Shown here: piece by piece, positions 14,169 to 23,817 of the stretch
Layout of the letters: each line of letters opens with the position of its first letter
Numbering within the stretch: the first letter of the stretch is position 1
Assembly: GCA_900544195.1 (NCBI GenBank)
Contig: UQUJ01000023.1
Coordinates: 1 to 37,822 of the forward strand
Direction: 5' to 3'
DNA from: an uncultured Alistipes sp.
GTDB lineage: Bacteria; Bacteroidota; Bacteroidia; Bacteroidales; UBA932
DNA length: 37,822 nt
Program-made: the position numbers and the translations under genes
Notes under the pieces: generated by a model
Told to the model about the DNA's origin: nothing
Databases searched by the model: none
The model's input: the letters and a program-made list of their open reading frames with translations, nothing else

Positions 14169-16391
14169 ATGAAGTTCCTCGAGCTTCTTGCTCCGGCAAG
14201 GAATATGGACATCGGCATCGCGGCAATTGACTGCGGTGCCGATGCCGTGTATATCGCAGGGCCTGCGTTCGGGGCTCGCCAAGCCGCAGGAAACTCAATG
14301 GAGGACATCCGGAGGCTCACTGAATATGCCCACAGATTCGGTGTGCGCATATTCATGACACTAAACACGATTCTCTTTGATAATGAGATCTCCGAGGCTG
14401 AAAGGCTGCTTGCCGAGGCTAAGGCTGCGGGAGTGGACGCCATCATCGCCCAGGATCTCGCTGTCTGGAGACTGACAGACCTGCCGGTCCACGCTTCCAC
14501 TCAATGTGCGATAAGGACTCCGGAGAAAGCTATGCTTTACGAGAGCATCGGAGCCTCGCGGATTGTTCTCGAAAGGGAGATGTCCTTGGAACAGATCAAG
14601 GCCGTGCGGGACGCGGTGGACTGCGAGCTGGAGTTTTTTGTGCACGGAGCCCTCTGCGTCTGCTACAGCGGACAGTGCTACATGTCCGAACGGATTGCCG
14701 GGCGGAGCGCCAACCGTGGGGAATGCATCCAGGCTTGCCGGTCACTCTACGACCTTGTGGACGAGGCCGGGAACGTTCTTGTGCGAAACAAAGCCTTGCT
14801 GTCACTCAAGGACTACAACCTCAAAGACAGGCTGGCGGATCTTGCGGAAGCGGGAATATGTTCGTTCAAGATCGAGGGACGGTTGAAGAACATCTCCTAC
14901 GTGCGGAATGTCGTGAGGGCATATTCATCGGCATTGGACGAGTTGGTCGCAGCGAATCCGGGAAAATACCGCAGGGCCTCGTTCGGAAGGTCGGAAGGCG
15001 GTTTCACGCCTGACTTGAACAAGACTTTCAACAGGGGCTACACACAATTGTTGCTGGACGGGAAACGGTCGGGAAACTGGTCTTCGATGGATGCGCCGAA
15101 ATCGGTCGGAGAGGAGATCGGGACTGTGGTTTACATCACACCATCCGGTCCGGCACGCCAGACGCTTTCAACCGTAAAGAAGATGGCCTTTCTGACCGGC
15201 AAGAGGCCAGACAACGAGAATGTCACGATAACCGTGCGGCAGAAAAATCCGGCCGACCGGCTTCAGAACGGGGACGGGTTCTCGTTCATTGCCAAAGGCA
15301 GTGGGGAGATTGTCGGTTTCCGTGGCGATGTCTGCCAAGGGAACCGGATAACGTGCAGGAATGTCCCGGGACTCCATCCCGGCGCGAAACTGTACCGCAA
15401 TCACAGCAGTGCATTCGAGAAGGAACTGAACTCTGACCTGCCGGTCAGAAGGATTTCTGTGTCGGTGGATATTTCAGTCATTGTGGTTCCGGTCACTACG
15501 ACAGGATCAGTGACCGAATGGTGCCGCTCAGTGACAGAAAATATTGGCCCCGTGACCGATGACTCTTGCCCAGAGACCGAAAAGGGCCGGTCTCCGAGCC
15601 AGTCGAAGCGACTGTGCAAGCAGACATATTCACTGAAAATCAATGCGGTGAGCCAGGACGGGCGGAGTATTGTGCTGGAACGTGAGGCCGGAGACAGCAC
15701 GGCGGAGAACGCGAAAAGGATGCGAGAAATGTTCGTGGCACAAATCTCAAAGGACACGGGAATATATTCATTCACACTCAGTTCGCTTAACGTGGAAACT
15801 CCTGACGGCTCGCTGCCATTCCTTCCGGCCTCAGCGCTGAACGCGATCAGGCGCGACCTCGCCGCCGCCCTCGACAAAATGCCTTGCAGAGCGATTCCTC
15901 TGCCCACAGGCAAAACTGCCGACAATCCGGGAATCTACAATGCCCTTAGCACTCCAAATAACGCCGAATCCCCATCCGGATGTCAAGACCGTCGGCAAGA
16001 CCAGAAGCCGATTCTATCTAAAATCCCGGATATTCAAGAACCGGCATCGGACGGCATCCATGTTTCGTACAAAGCCAACATCGCCAACCATGTCGCCCGC
16101 GAAACCTATCAGATCCTGGGTGCGACCCAAACCGATGAGGCTTTCGAAATCTCGCACCTTCCCGGCACCGAACTGATGCGCACCAAATACTGCATCCGCC
16201 ACGAACTCGGCCTCTGCCCGGTTCATCGGGAAACCGGCAGGCATCAAGGCAAGGCAAACTTCGCGACCGGCTCATCCAAGTTGGCCACAACCACCCCGTC
16301 AGGGCACCTTTATCTTATCAACAACGGCAAACGCTACCATCTCTCATTCGACTGCGCCAACTGTGAGATGGTTGTCCGGGTTAACGATTAA
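14169..16391 (+). CDS. U32-family protein, RlhA-like (23S rRNA hydroxylation)
   Basis: A 740-residue U32 protein. Its nearest known relatives are RlhA/YdcP, which adds a hydroxyl to C2501 of 23S rRNA. N-terminal U32 domain: LLAPARNMDIGIAAIDCGADAVYIAG at the start, the VHGALCVCYSGQC block with C163 and C170, GECIQACR with C186 and C190, and FKIEGRLK. The cysteines are the expected Fe-S ligands of the family. The C-terminus carries MRTKYCIRHELGLC and FDCANCEM, usual in Bacteroidota members. It is longer than E. coli RlhA (about 650). The excess includes residues about 438-480 (VTTTGSVTEWCRSVTENIGPV), encoded by repeat-like DNA at 15481-15616, and a loose segment near 585-640. Function is inferred from the family. 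Confidence 0.85.
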   Translation: MKFLELLAPARNMDIGIAAIDCGADAVYIAGPAFGARQAAGNSMEDIRRLTEYAHRFGVRIFMTLNTILFDNEISEAERLLAEAKAAGVDAIIAQDLAVWRLTDLPVHASTQCAIRTPEKAMLYESIGASRIVLEREMSLEQIKAVRDAVDCELEFFVHGALCVCYSGQCYMSERIAGRSANRGECIQACRSLYDLVDEAGNVLVRNKALLSLKDYNLKDRLADLAEAGICSFKIEGRLKNISYVRNVVRAYSSALDELVAANPGKYRRASFGRSEGGFTPDLNKTFNRGYTQLLLDGKRSGNWSSMDAPKSVGEEIGTVVYITPSGPARQTLSTVKKMAFLTGKRPDNENVTITVRQKNPADRLQNGDGFSFIAKGSGEIVGFRGDVCQGNRITCRNVPGLHPGAKLYRNHSSAFEKELNSDLPVRRISVSVDISVIVVPVTTTGSVTEWCRSVTENIGPVTDDSCPETEKGRSPSQSKRLCKQTYSLKINAVSQDGRSIVLEREAGDSTAENAKRMREMFVAQISKDTGIYSFTLSSLNVETPDGSLPFLPASALNAIRRDLAAALDKMPCRAIPLPTGKTADNPGIYNALSTPNNAESPSGCQDRRQDQKPILSKIPDIQEPASDGIHVSYKANIANHVARETYQILGATQTDEAFEISHLPGTELMRTKYCIRHELGLCPVHRETGRHQGKANFATGSSKLATTTPSGHLYLINNGKRYHLSFDCANCEMVVRVND
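15490..15516. repeat. Inverted repeat inside the U32 gene insert
   Basis: CGGTCACT (15490-15497) and AGTGACCG (15509-15516) are perfect 8-bp arms. Further copies of the GTGACC/GTGACAG word follow at about 15530 and 15555. The stretch resembles the intergenic repeat type around 61-113 and 9870-9900 and encodes a Thr/Val/Ser-rich insert. Confidence 0.5.
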
Positions 16392-16459
16392 TTGTGTAAA
16401 TTTACCACCGCAACCACTGCTTTTCGGGAATATTCCGAGGCACTAAAACAGATTTGATC

Positions 16460-19309
16460 ATGAGTCTCTTTAAGAAAGGAGTGTTGTCTCTCCTTATTCT
16501 GGTTTTGTCCGCCTTGCCATCCCAAGGCAACGAGGTGATGTTCTCTCCGGTGATACGGAACTTCACGCCATCCGACTACCATGGCGGCAGACAGAACTGG
16601 TCAGTCTCACAATCAGCATCCGGGTTGATCTATGTGGGTAACAACCAATATCTTCTGGAATATGACGGACATTCATGGAACAGGTACCTTATGCCTAATA
16701 AAGGTATCGTCAGATCGGTTCTTGCGGATCCTGACGGAAAAATCTACTGTGGCTCCTCTCAAGAATTCGGTTATTTCGTGAAATCAGGAAACTCTCTGAT
16801 TTTCCGTTCGCTCAGTGACGGACTGAAGGAGATGAAAGAAGACCTTTCCGATGTCTGGAACATCATAAGGGATCCATCCAACGGCGACATCATCTTCCAG
16901 ACATTCAACTCATTGTACATTTACAACGGCACTTATGTCCAGTGCGTCCGCAATGTGAACCCCTTGAACATCATCAAGGTAGCGGACAAGATTTACTCAC
17001 AGTTGATTGACGGAGATTTCGTCCGTGTCGGGGAAGACCACAGCCTCAAGACCATTATTCCGAAGAGGAAGCTTTCCAGCGAGGTCGTCGCGGCGTTCGA
17101 GCATAATGGCCACACATTGCTCCTGACTAGCAAAGACGGGTTCTATCACCTTGATGATGAAGGACATACCTCAAGTTTCAGAACCGAGGCGGACGGGATG
17201 TTCAAAAGCAAGATCATCAACAGAGCCGTGAAGACCAAGGACGACTGCTTCATCGTCGGTACCATCAAAGGAGGGATTGTGTCCATCGATTCGCAAGGAC
17301 ACATACAATGGAGGATCGATGCCAGGAATCAACTGCAGAACAACACCACGCTTGGACTGCTTTGCGATGAGGACAACAACATCTGGGCGGCTTTGGATGA
17401 CGGACTCTCTTTCATAGACAATTCTTCCGGAATAGGGATATTCAGTCCTCCCGGCGACAAAATAGGGATGATTTACGATGTGCTGTTTGAAGAGAATGAG
17501 ATGTATCTGGCCACCAATCATGCGGTTTACACCAACGACGGGCAGAGTCTCGTCCCCGTGTCCGGCCTCAACGAACAGATCTGGTGTCTTGAAAAGGTCG
17601 GCAGGAAAGTGGTCTGCGGCCACAACCAAGGGACATACTCCGTCAACGGCAGACAAGCCTCCCTGATCTCAGACAAAGGTTATGGAACATTCTGCATCAG
17701 AAACGATGTCTTTAACGGGACTAATTGGGTGATCGAGGGGACATATTCATTCCCCTGTCTTTTCAGAATCCATGAGGGCGGAGAGTGGGAATATGTGCCG
17801 ACGCTTGAGAATGTTCATCAGATGGTGAAGCGGATCGAAAGCGACGAAAGCGGCAACTTGTGGTGCTCACATTTCAATCGGGGATTGCTTCGTCTCAAAC
17901 TTGACAGCGACAGGAGCGAAGTCCGTAAGGAGGAATATATCAGGACTCTCGGCGATGTTTCCGACAGTCTGTTCTCCGTTATGAAAATCAGCGGAAGGAT
18001 TGCGTTCTCCAACGGGAAGAAGTTTTTCACCTATGATTCCCTGAATGACACGATCGTGCCTTACGATGCCATGAACTCCGGTCTGCTGCCGAGGGTCTCA
18101 CGGATCCATCAAGCCATCCACGCCAATGCCAACAACTACTGGCTGGTGTCTGACAACTCCTTGTTTCTGATTGAGTGTGACAACAATGAATTCTCCGTCA
18201 AGCGCACTATACCGTTCACATATTTCGACATCTACGCCGAGGAACGCGCATCAGTCAGGTACGACGAACGCTCAGGGAACACCTACCTTTGTCTCAACAA
18301 CATGCTTGTGAGGATCAAGACGAAGCAGTTCCTTTCCAAAACCAGACATAAGGACAAGGATCTCAGTCTGGTCTCCATCAAGGCGGCATGCAGAAAGGGA
18401 GACGTGAAGGACATCATGATGGAGAATGGTGTGAAGATAGATTTCAATCACAACAACCTGACCTTTCTTTTGGGATATCCTGTGTACAACGAAATTGACA
18501 CACGGTTCCGGTTTCAGCTTAAAGGACTGTCGGACAATTGGGTAGAAACCGACCAATACCTTCAGCAAGAGTACGCCAGACTACATCCCGGGAAATACCA
18601 ATTGGTTGTGGAGGCATATTCTGAGGAAGAGGTACTGGACAGGCTCACATTCGACTTTTGCATCGGACAGCCATGGTTTTTCTCTTGGTGGATGAAAGCC
18701 CTCTATGTCCTCTTACTCTGTCTGGCCATGTACTTCGTCTATCTGTTTACCAACATTTCCGTGAAGAAAGAGCAGGAACTCAAGTTCACAAGACAGGAAA
18801 TGGAGAATCTCAAGAAAATCGAGCGGCAGGAGAAAGAGCTCACCGAGATGAGACAGGCAAGGCTTGAGGAAGACCTTAAGGGTAAAAGCAAGGAGTTGGC
18901 CAGCAGCACCATGACCCTGATAGCCCATCAAGAGATCCTGGAATCCCTGTCCAAGGAGATTCAGGCGCAGAAGGTCGCAGGTGGCGCAGGGAAGAAGGAA
19001 CTCGAGCATCTGCAAAGGATGATAGACAACCATCTGGTGTCAGACAAAGAGACATGGGACATGTTTCAGGCTAACTTCGACCGCATTCACGAGCATTTCT
19101 TCAGGCATCTGAAAGAATCCTATCCTTCCCTGACACCGTCCGACCTGCGTCTTTGCGCCATGTTGAGGATCAACCTTTCCACCAAAGAGATCGCCAACAT
19201 GCTCAATCTCACAGTCAGAGGGGTGGAGTCTGCAAGATACCGTCTCCGGAGGAAGCTGAACCTTCCATCCGAAGACGGTCTCACCGATTTTCTTATCAAA
19301 TTCAGTTGA
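16460..19309 (+). CDS. Transmembrane propeller regulator: Reg_prop, Y_Y_Y, coiled coil, LuxR-type HTH
   Basis: A 949-residue one-component regulator, probably of the neighbouring PUL. Signal sequence (about 1-24), a periplasmic beta-propeller of Reg_prop repeats (for example GLIYVGNNQYLLEYDGHSW, DEDNNIWAALDDGLSFID), a Y_Y_Y domain (FRFQLKGLSDNWVETDQ..YARLHPGKYQLVVEAYS), one membrane helix (about 743-765, LYVLLLCLAMYFVYLF), a cytoplasmic coiled coil rich in Glu/Lys, and a C-terminal HTH (about 890-940, LRLCAMLRINLSTKEIANML then VRGVESARYRLRRKL) of the GerE/LuxR type. There is no kinase or receiver domain, so binding of sugar outside would act on DNA directly. It ends 9 nt from the GH3 stop on the other strand. 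I use ATG 16460 rather than the TTG two codons earlier. Confidence 0.88.
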   Translation: MSLFKKGVLSLLILVLSALPSQGNEVMFSPVIRNFTPSDYHGGRQNWSVSQSASGLIYVGNNQYLLEYDGHSWNRYLMPNKGIVRSVLADPDGKIYCGSSQEFGYFVKSGNSLIFRSLSDGLKEMKEDLSDVWNIIRDPSNGDIIFQTFNSLYIYNGTYVQCVRNVNPLNIIKVADKIYSQLIDGDFVRVGEDHSLKTIIPKRKLSSEVVAAFEHNGHTLLLTSKDGFYHLDDEGHTSSFRTEADGMFKSKIINRAVKTKDDCFIVGTIKGGIVSIDSQGHIQWRIDARNQLQNNTTLGLLCDEDNNIWAALDDGLSFIDNSSGIGIFSPPGDKIGMIYDVLFEENEMYLATNHAVYTNDGQSLVPVSGLNEQIWCLEKVGRKVVCGHNQGTYSVNGRQASLISDKGYGTFCIRNDVFNGTNWVIEGTYSFPCLFRIHEGGEWEYVPTLENVHQMVKRIESDESGNLWCSHFNRGLLRLKLDSDRSEVRKEEYIRTLGDVSDSLFSVMKISGRIAFSNGKKFFTYDSLNDTIVPYDAMNSGLLPRVSRIHQAIHANANNYWLVSDNSLFLIECDNNEFSVKRTIPFTYFDIYAEERASVRYDERSGNTYLCLNNMLVRIKTKQFLSKTRHKDKDLSLVSIKAACRKGDVKDIMMENGVKIDFNHNNLTFLLGYPVYNEIDTRFRFQLKGLSDNWVETDQYLQQEYARLHPGKYQLVVEAYSEEEVLDRLTFDFCIGQPWFFSWWMKALYVLLLCLAMYFVYLFTNISVKKEQELKFTRQEMENLKKIERQEKELTEMRQARLEEDLKGKSKELASSTMTLIAHQEILESLSKEIQAQKVAGGAGKKELEHLQRMIDNHLVSDKETWDMFQANFDRIHEHFFRHLKESYPSLTPSDLRLCAMLRINLSTKEIANMLNLTVRGVESARYRLRRKLNLPSEDGLTDFLIKFS

Positions 19310-19318
19310 TCAGGAAGG

Positions 19319-21574
19319 TTATCTATCCCAAGTCACAGACGCCGACTTCACATCAGCTGACGATGTGCCGATGAATATGTTGAACCGACCCGGTTCCCAG
19401 ACATATTCAAGATCGCTGTTATAGAATTTAAGGAGGTCCGTTCCTATCTCGAAGCTGACCGTCTGGGTCTCGCCAGGTTTCAGGCTGATCTTCTGGAACC
19501 CTTTCAACTCCTTGAGCGGACGTGAGATGCTGGCGACCGGATCTCCGATGTAGAGTTGCACGGTCTCCTCGCCGTCCCTCTTGCCGGCGTTCGTCACATC
19601 CACGCTGGCGACAAGAGTCTCGTCACCCTTTAATGACATCTTGCTCAAGGTCATCCCACTATATTTAAACTCTGTGTAACTGAGACCGTAGCCGAAAGGA
19701 TAAAGCGGTTCGTTAGGAATGTCAAGGTACTTTGAGGTATAATGGTCTTCCGCCACTCTCGGCCGTCCGGTGTTCAGATGATTGTAATAGATCGGAATCT
19801 GCCCGACTGTGCGAGGGAATGTCGCCGTCAGTTTTCCGGAAGGGTTCACATCTCCGAAAATCACATCAGTCAACGCCCTGGCCGCCTCGGCTCCGCCATG
19901 CCAAGCCTCGATGATGGCCGGGCAATGGGCGTCTTCCCATTCCAAAGTCATCGGCCGGCCGTTGGCCAGTGCGAGGACTAGTGGTTTTCTGGTCTTTAGG
20001 AGAGCCTTCAGAAGATCCTTTTGGCTTTGAGGAAGCCCGATGTCTGAGCGGCTGCAAGCCTCTCCGGTCCAGCTTCTTGGTTCTCCCAAAACCGCCACGA
20101 TCACATCAGCTCCAGCTGATTTCGCCACCGCCTCGCGGATCAGCTTCGCATTACCCTCCGGATCAGCGACAAGGCCTGTCACCTCCGCCAGCTGTGCATC
20201 ATCCGTGAGATGACAGCCGCGCGCTTCTATGATTCTGGCGGAAGAGCCCACGGCCTCCTTGAACGCCTCGGCTATCGTGGCGGATTTCTGGTCATTGGTA
20301 CCGCTCCACATTCCGAGCAAGTCCTCTTTCGTGAACGCCATCGGACCGACAACAGCGATAGTACCTTTCTTCTCAAGAGGAAGAATGCCATTGTCATTCT
20401 TGAGAAGGACGATGGACTTTTGGGCGATAAGGCGGGCGAACTCAAGATGCTCCCTCGTCATGAAATCATCCTCGGCCCTTTTCTCGTCCAGATACCTGTA
20501 AGGATCCTCGAAAAGGCCAAGTTTGTACTTTGCCTCAAGGATTCTGCGACATGCCGTGTCAATGTCTTTCTCTGTGATCCTGCCTTCATCAAGAGACTTC
20601 TTGAGAGTCGTGATGTAGCCGCTTGTCATCATGTCCATGTCCAGACCGGCCTTCAAGGCAAGAGCCGAGACGGTTTGCGTGTCCCCAAGTCCATGCTCGG
20701 TCATCTCTCCGATGGAATCATAGTCGGAGACGACAAAACCGCCGAATTTCCATTGATTCCTCAACAAATCCGTGAGAAGCCATCTGTTGCCGGAAGCCGG
20801 GACACCCTCAATGACATTGAACGAAGACATCGCACTACCGCAACCGGCGTCAACGGCACCCTTGTACGGTGCGAGATATTCATTGTACATCCGGACCTTG
20901 CTCATGTCCACCGTGTTGTAGTCACGACCTGCCTCGGCCGCTCCGTAAAGGGCGAAATGTTTGACACAGGCAAGGATTGTCGTGCTGTCTGCGAGATTTT
21001 CTCCCTGATAGCCACGAACCATTGCGGCGGCTACCTTGGCACCCAACCACGGATCCTCACCGCTACCCTCCGCGATTCTGCCCCATCTTGCATCGCGGGC
21101 AATGTCCACCATCGGGGAATATGTCCAGTTGCATCCATTGGCGCTGGCCTCGACAGCGGCTATCCTGGCGCTTCTCTCAACCAATGTCGTGTCCCAAGAG
21201 CATGAGATAGCCAAAGGAATCGGGAATATGGTTCCGAAGCCATGGATGACATCCAGGCCGCACATAAGCGGGATCCCAAGCCTGGTCTCGTTGACCGCGA
21301 TCTCCTGAAGTCTGCGGAGTTCCTTCACATTGTTCCATCCGGTCGAGGTGAGAAGTCCTTTTCTCACAGCTTCGTCAAGGCCGTCCGTTCCGGACAGCAC
21401 TCCCGGAATGTCTCCTCCGGAAAGATTTAGCTGGCCGATCTTTTCCTCCACCGTCATCTTAGACATAAGGTCTGAAATGAACCTGTCCCTCTCGGCCTGT
21501 CCTTTGTCAACATTCTGACCGCAGGACGAGAGCGCTACGGCAGAAACAATCAATAGTGTACGAATTGATTTCAT
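19319..21574 (-). CDS. GH3 beta-glucosidase, lipoprotein
   Basis: A 751-residue GH3 enzyme with a lipoprotein signal (lipobox LSSC near residue 18). N-terminal barrel about 30-360 with GLDVIHGFGTIFPIPLA, ACVKHFALYGAAEAGRDYNTVDM and FVVSDYDSIGEM; D284 in VSDYD is the expected nucleophile. C-terminal domain about 385-640 (KSIVLLKNDNGILPLEKKGTIAVVGP) and a fibronectin-like terminal domain with YPFGYGLSYTEFKYSG. BglX-like GH3 proteins release glucose from beta-glucans. Those found next to GH144 in Bacteroides act on sophorose and beta-1,2-gluco-oligosaccharides, which is the role I infer here. It follows the large GH144 gene by 32 nt in one operon, and its stop lies 9 nt from that of the regulator. 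Confidence 0.93.
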   Translation of the reverse strand: MKSIRTLLIVSAVALSSCGQNVDKGQAERDRFISDLMSKMTVEEKIGQLNLSGGDIPGVLSGTDGLDEAVRKGLLTSTGWNNVKELRRLQEIAVNETRLGIPLMCGLDVIHGFGTIFPIPLAISCSWDTTLVERSARIAAVEASANGCNWTYSPMVDIARDARWGRIAEGSGEDPWLGAKVAAAMVRGYQGENLADSTTILACVKHFALYGAAEAGRDYNTVDMSKVRMYNEYLAPYKGAVDAGCGSAMSSFNVIEGVPASGNRWLLTDLLRNQWKFGGFVVSDYDSIGEMTEHGLGDTQTVSALALKAGLDMDMMTSGYITTLKKSLDEGRITEKDIDTACRRILEAKYKLGLFEDPYRYLDEKRAEDDFMTREHLEFARLIAQKSIVLLKNDNGILPLEKKGTIAVVGPMAFTKEDLLGMWSGTNDQKSATIAEAFKEAVGSSARIIEARGCHLTDDAQLAEVTGLVADPEGNAKLIREAVAKSAGADVIVAVLGEPRSWTGEACSRSDIGLPQSQKDLLKALLKTRKPLVLALANGRPMTLEWEDAHCPAIIEAWHGGAEAARALTDVIFGDVNPSGKLTATFPRTVGQIPIYYNHLNTGRPRVAEDHYTSKYLDIPNEPLYPFGYGLSYTEFKYSGMTLSKMSLKGDETLVASVDVTNAGKRDGEETVQLYIGDPVASISRPLKELKGFQKISLKPGETQTVSFEIGTDLLKFYNSDLEYVWEPGRFNIFIGTSSADVKSASVTWDR

Positions 21575-21606
21575 TGCTGATTATTTTATGATTAATGTTA
21601 TGCTCA

Positions 21607-23787
21607 TTATCTTATGGCATTCAGTCTCTCCAGTCCGTTCCTGACATCCGGATGGCTCATGAACAGATTCCAGATGAATCCACTCCTGTAATTCTCGATC
21701 ATGACGGTGACTGGTCCTTGATTAAGCCCCATGAAAATCGGAGACACCCAGTTCTCGGTCAGATTGAAAGCGTCGCGGAAGCCATATTCCCCCCACAAGA
21801 AAGAGCCATGATTGCGGTAATAGTTCAGGAAAGCGTCCATTGACTCCTTCGGAGTGTAAGGGAAAGACGCCAACGCACCTGTCGGAGCTATCGTCCCGTC
21901 ATCCATGTCTGTGACAGGCTCGGCGGCGGAGTAGTTCCACATGTGGTCGCTGGCCGTCAATCCCCAACAATCAGAACCGTAACCGACGTATCTTGAAGGA
22001 TTTTCCATGCAATACCTAAGGTTGACCTCGGCGATCGCCTTGTTGTTCTCGAAATAGTTGGTAAACCGGTCCGTAAGCTTATGAGGATCAAATCCCATAA
22101 AAGAATAGTGGGTGAAGAACAGCGGACCGCCGTTGGACACGGCCACATCCAATCTTTTTCCATAATAAGTGTTGCCGTTCGTGTACCTGTCTCCTTCATG
22201 TACCCGACCCCATCCCGATCTGTATTCAGCGGCATAGTCTTCCTGGCTTGCCCAACCGGAATAGTACATCTCCGCCGGCACGGAATGAGTCGGGGACATT
22301 ATCGCCATAAGATAGGTGATCATGGTCTCGTTCCAGCCGATCAGTCTATGGTCTATCACCCAAGCCTGATCAGGAGACCAATGCCAGTAAAGGTACGGGC
22401 TGTCCGGAGTCTGTCTGTACCAACTCCATTCGGTGGCCTTCCAAATGTCATCTATCCTTGAACGGATTGTCGTTTCTTCATCAGAATCTCCGTCAAAGAA
22501 CTGTCTGGCGCACAGCAGACCTTCCATCATGAATGAAGTCTCAACCAGATCACCTCCGTTGTCCCTTGGTCCGAACCAAGCCACGGTCTTCCCTGTCGTA
22601 CCGTCCATGAAATGCGGATAGACTCCATGGTAGCGCTCCGCCTTTTCAAGGAAAGATGTTATCCTCAGGAACCTTTCCACACCTTCAGCCCTGGTAATGA
22701 ATCCTCTATGGATTCCAGTCAGAATGGCCATCATGCCGAAGCCAGATGCTCCTGATGCAATCATATCACTCTTTCCCGGGACATTCTCTCTGGCCAGACC
22801 GCTCACCGGCTCCGCCATCTCCCAATAGTACCGGAAGTTCGCGAGCTGAAGCATGTCCAACAATTCATCGTCTGACATATTCCTTGTCCTTGAGACAACC
22901 TCCGGAGAGCATTTGGACTCCTTAAGGTCATAATCCACAACCGAGACCTTGTACCACACCTGTGTGCCGACTGTTCCGAGATAGTCCGTAAAACGGTCTG
23001 TCCAAGGCCTCCGGACCGCGACCGGAGCGAAATTTGTCCCGTCAAAGGAGCGGTATATCTTGTAATACTTTATTCCCTCCTCACCCTGACGCTTCCACTG
23101 GATGTCCACATGACGCTCGAACCCTGTGGCCTCAACGATCTCCGGACGCGCGACATTCTCCTTGGCATGCCTGGACGGCAGAAGCTCGATGTCATCAATG
23201 AATATAGTCACCTCCTTGTCCGCCTTGCGGCCTTCACTGAAGACTACGGCCGCGAAACGGTTGACCAAGGCCTCTTCCGGACGCCCTACGGCAAAGTTGT
23301 CCAAAGGGATTCTTACGGAATACCATTCATGAGGTCTTATTCCGATGGCATAGTCCGAGATATTCAAGGATCTGGAGACAGACTTGTCCGTTGAGACAAA
23401 CGCCACGGTCGGAAGAGCCTTGATGTCTGAACGATCCGTGACCAGAAGCCGGAGTGACAGCTCATCCGGCTTCCGGAAATTCTCCATGCCGCGCATCGGT
23501 GGGTAAATCACACTTGCATTCCACGAGTCTCCTGCCGAGACATAACTCAATCTCAAAGAATTACCTGGGGAGGAAAACTCTGACTCGGAGATCGGAACGC
23601 GTCCCGCATGGTTTTCTATCCAGGATTTCCCTGAATATTCAGTTTTCGAGTAATAATAGTTGTCGGCCATGAGGCTGTTGTCAAAGAAAACATAATCATA
23701 CTCTCTCTCGGTCGCCGACATGGCCAACCCGAAGAGCAGACATAGAATTGCACTAAGCAGCATCTTTTTAGAATTCAATCTGATCAT
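21607..23787 (-). CDS. GH144 family endo-beta-1,2-glucanase with N-terminal accessory domains
   Basis: A 726-residue secreted protein (signal peptide about 1-24, LLSAILCLLFGLAMSA). Three parts follow: a carbohydrate-binding-like jelly-roll (about 30-215, ending VTIFIDDIELLPSR), a fibronectin type III domain (about 220-310, VDIQWKRQGEEGIKYYKIYRSFDG) and a PF10091/GH144 catalytic domain (about 315-726) with FRYYWEMAEPVSGLARE, ASGFGMMAILTGIHRGFITRAE, YPHFMDGTTGKT, GGDLVETSFMMEGLL, GYGSDCWGLTASD and QGPVTVMIENYRSG. GH144 enzymes cut linear beta-1,2-glucan inside the chain. It is a longer paralogue of the 483-residue GH144 at 28685-30136, and the two differ in anchoring and domains, so they may act at different sites. 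First gene of the minus-strand pair with GH3. Confidence 0.9.
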   Translation of the reverse strand: MIRLNSKKMLLSAILCLLFGLAMSATEREYDYVFFDNSLMADNYYYSKTEYSGKSWIENHAGRVPISESEFSSPGNSLRLSYVSAGDSWNASVIYPPMRGMENFRKPDELSLRLLVTDRSDIKALPTVAFVSTDKSVSRSLNISDYAIGIRPHEWYSVRIPLDNFAVGRPEEALVNRFAAVVFSEGRKADKEVTIFIDDIELLPSRHAKENVARPEIVEATGFERHVDIQWKRQGEEGIKYYKIYRSFDGTNFAPVAVRRPWTDRFTDYLGTVGTQVWYKVSVVDYDLKESKCSPEVVSRTRNMSDDELLDMLQLANFRYYWEMAEPVSGLARENVPGKSDMIASGASGFGMMAILTGIHRGFITRAEGVERFLRITSFLEKAERYHGVYPHFMDGTTGKTVAWFGPRDNGGDLVETSFMMEGLLCARQFFDGDSDEETTIRSRIDDIWKATEWSWYRQTPDSPYLYWHWSPDQAWVIDHRLIGWNETMITYLMAIMSPTHSVPAEMYYSGWASQEDYAAEYRSGWGRVHEGDRYTNGNTYYGKRLDVAVSNGGPLFFTHYSFMGFDPHKLTDRFTNYFENNKAIAEVNLRYCMENPSRYVGYGSDCWGLTASDHMWNYSAAEPVTDMDDGTIAPTGALASFPYTPKESMDAFLNYYRNHGSFLWGEYGFRDAFNLTENWVSPIFMGLNQGPVTVMIENYRSGFIWNLFMSHPDVRNGLERLNAIR

Positions 23788-23809
23788 TGCGTGAGATATT
23801 GTTTGAAAG

Positions 23810-23817
23810 CAAAATTA
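23810..23817 (-). promoter_or_regulatory. Bacteroidota -7 promoter box for the GH144-GH3 operon
   Basis: Minus strand TAATTTTG fits TAnnTTTG exactly and lies 23 nt upstream of the ATG at 23787, giving a short leader. No clear -33 TTG is seen, as is common for regulated PUL promoters that depend on an activator. Confidence 0.55.

Noticed and set aside
20210..21205. 331-codon open frame opposite GH3
   Set aside because: Antisense to conserved GH3 motifs; no independent support.
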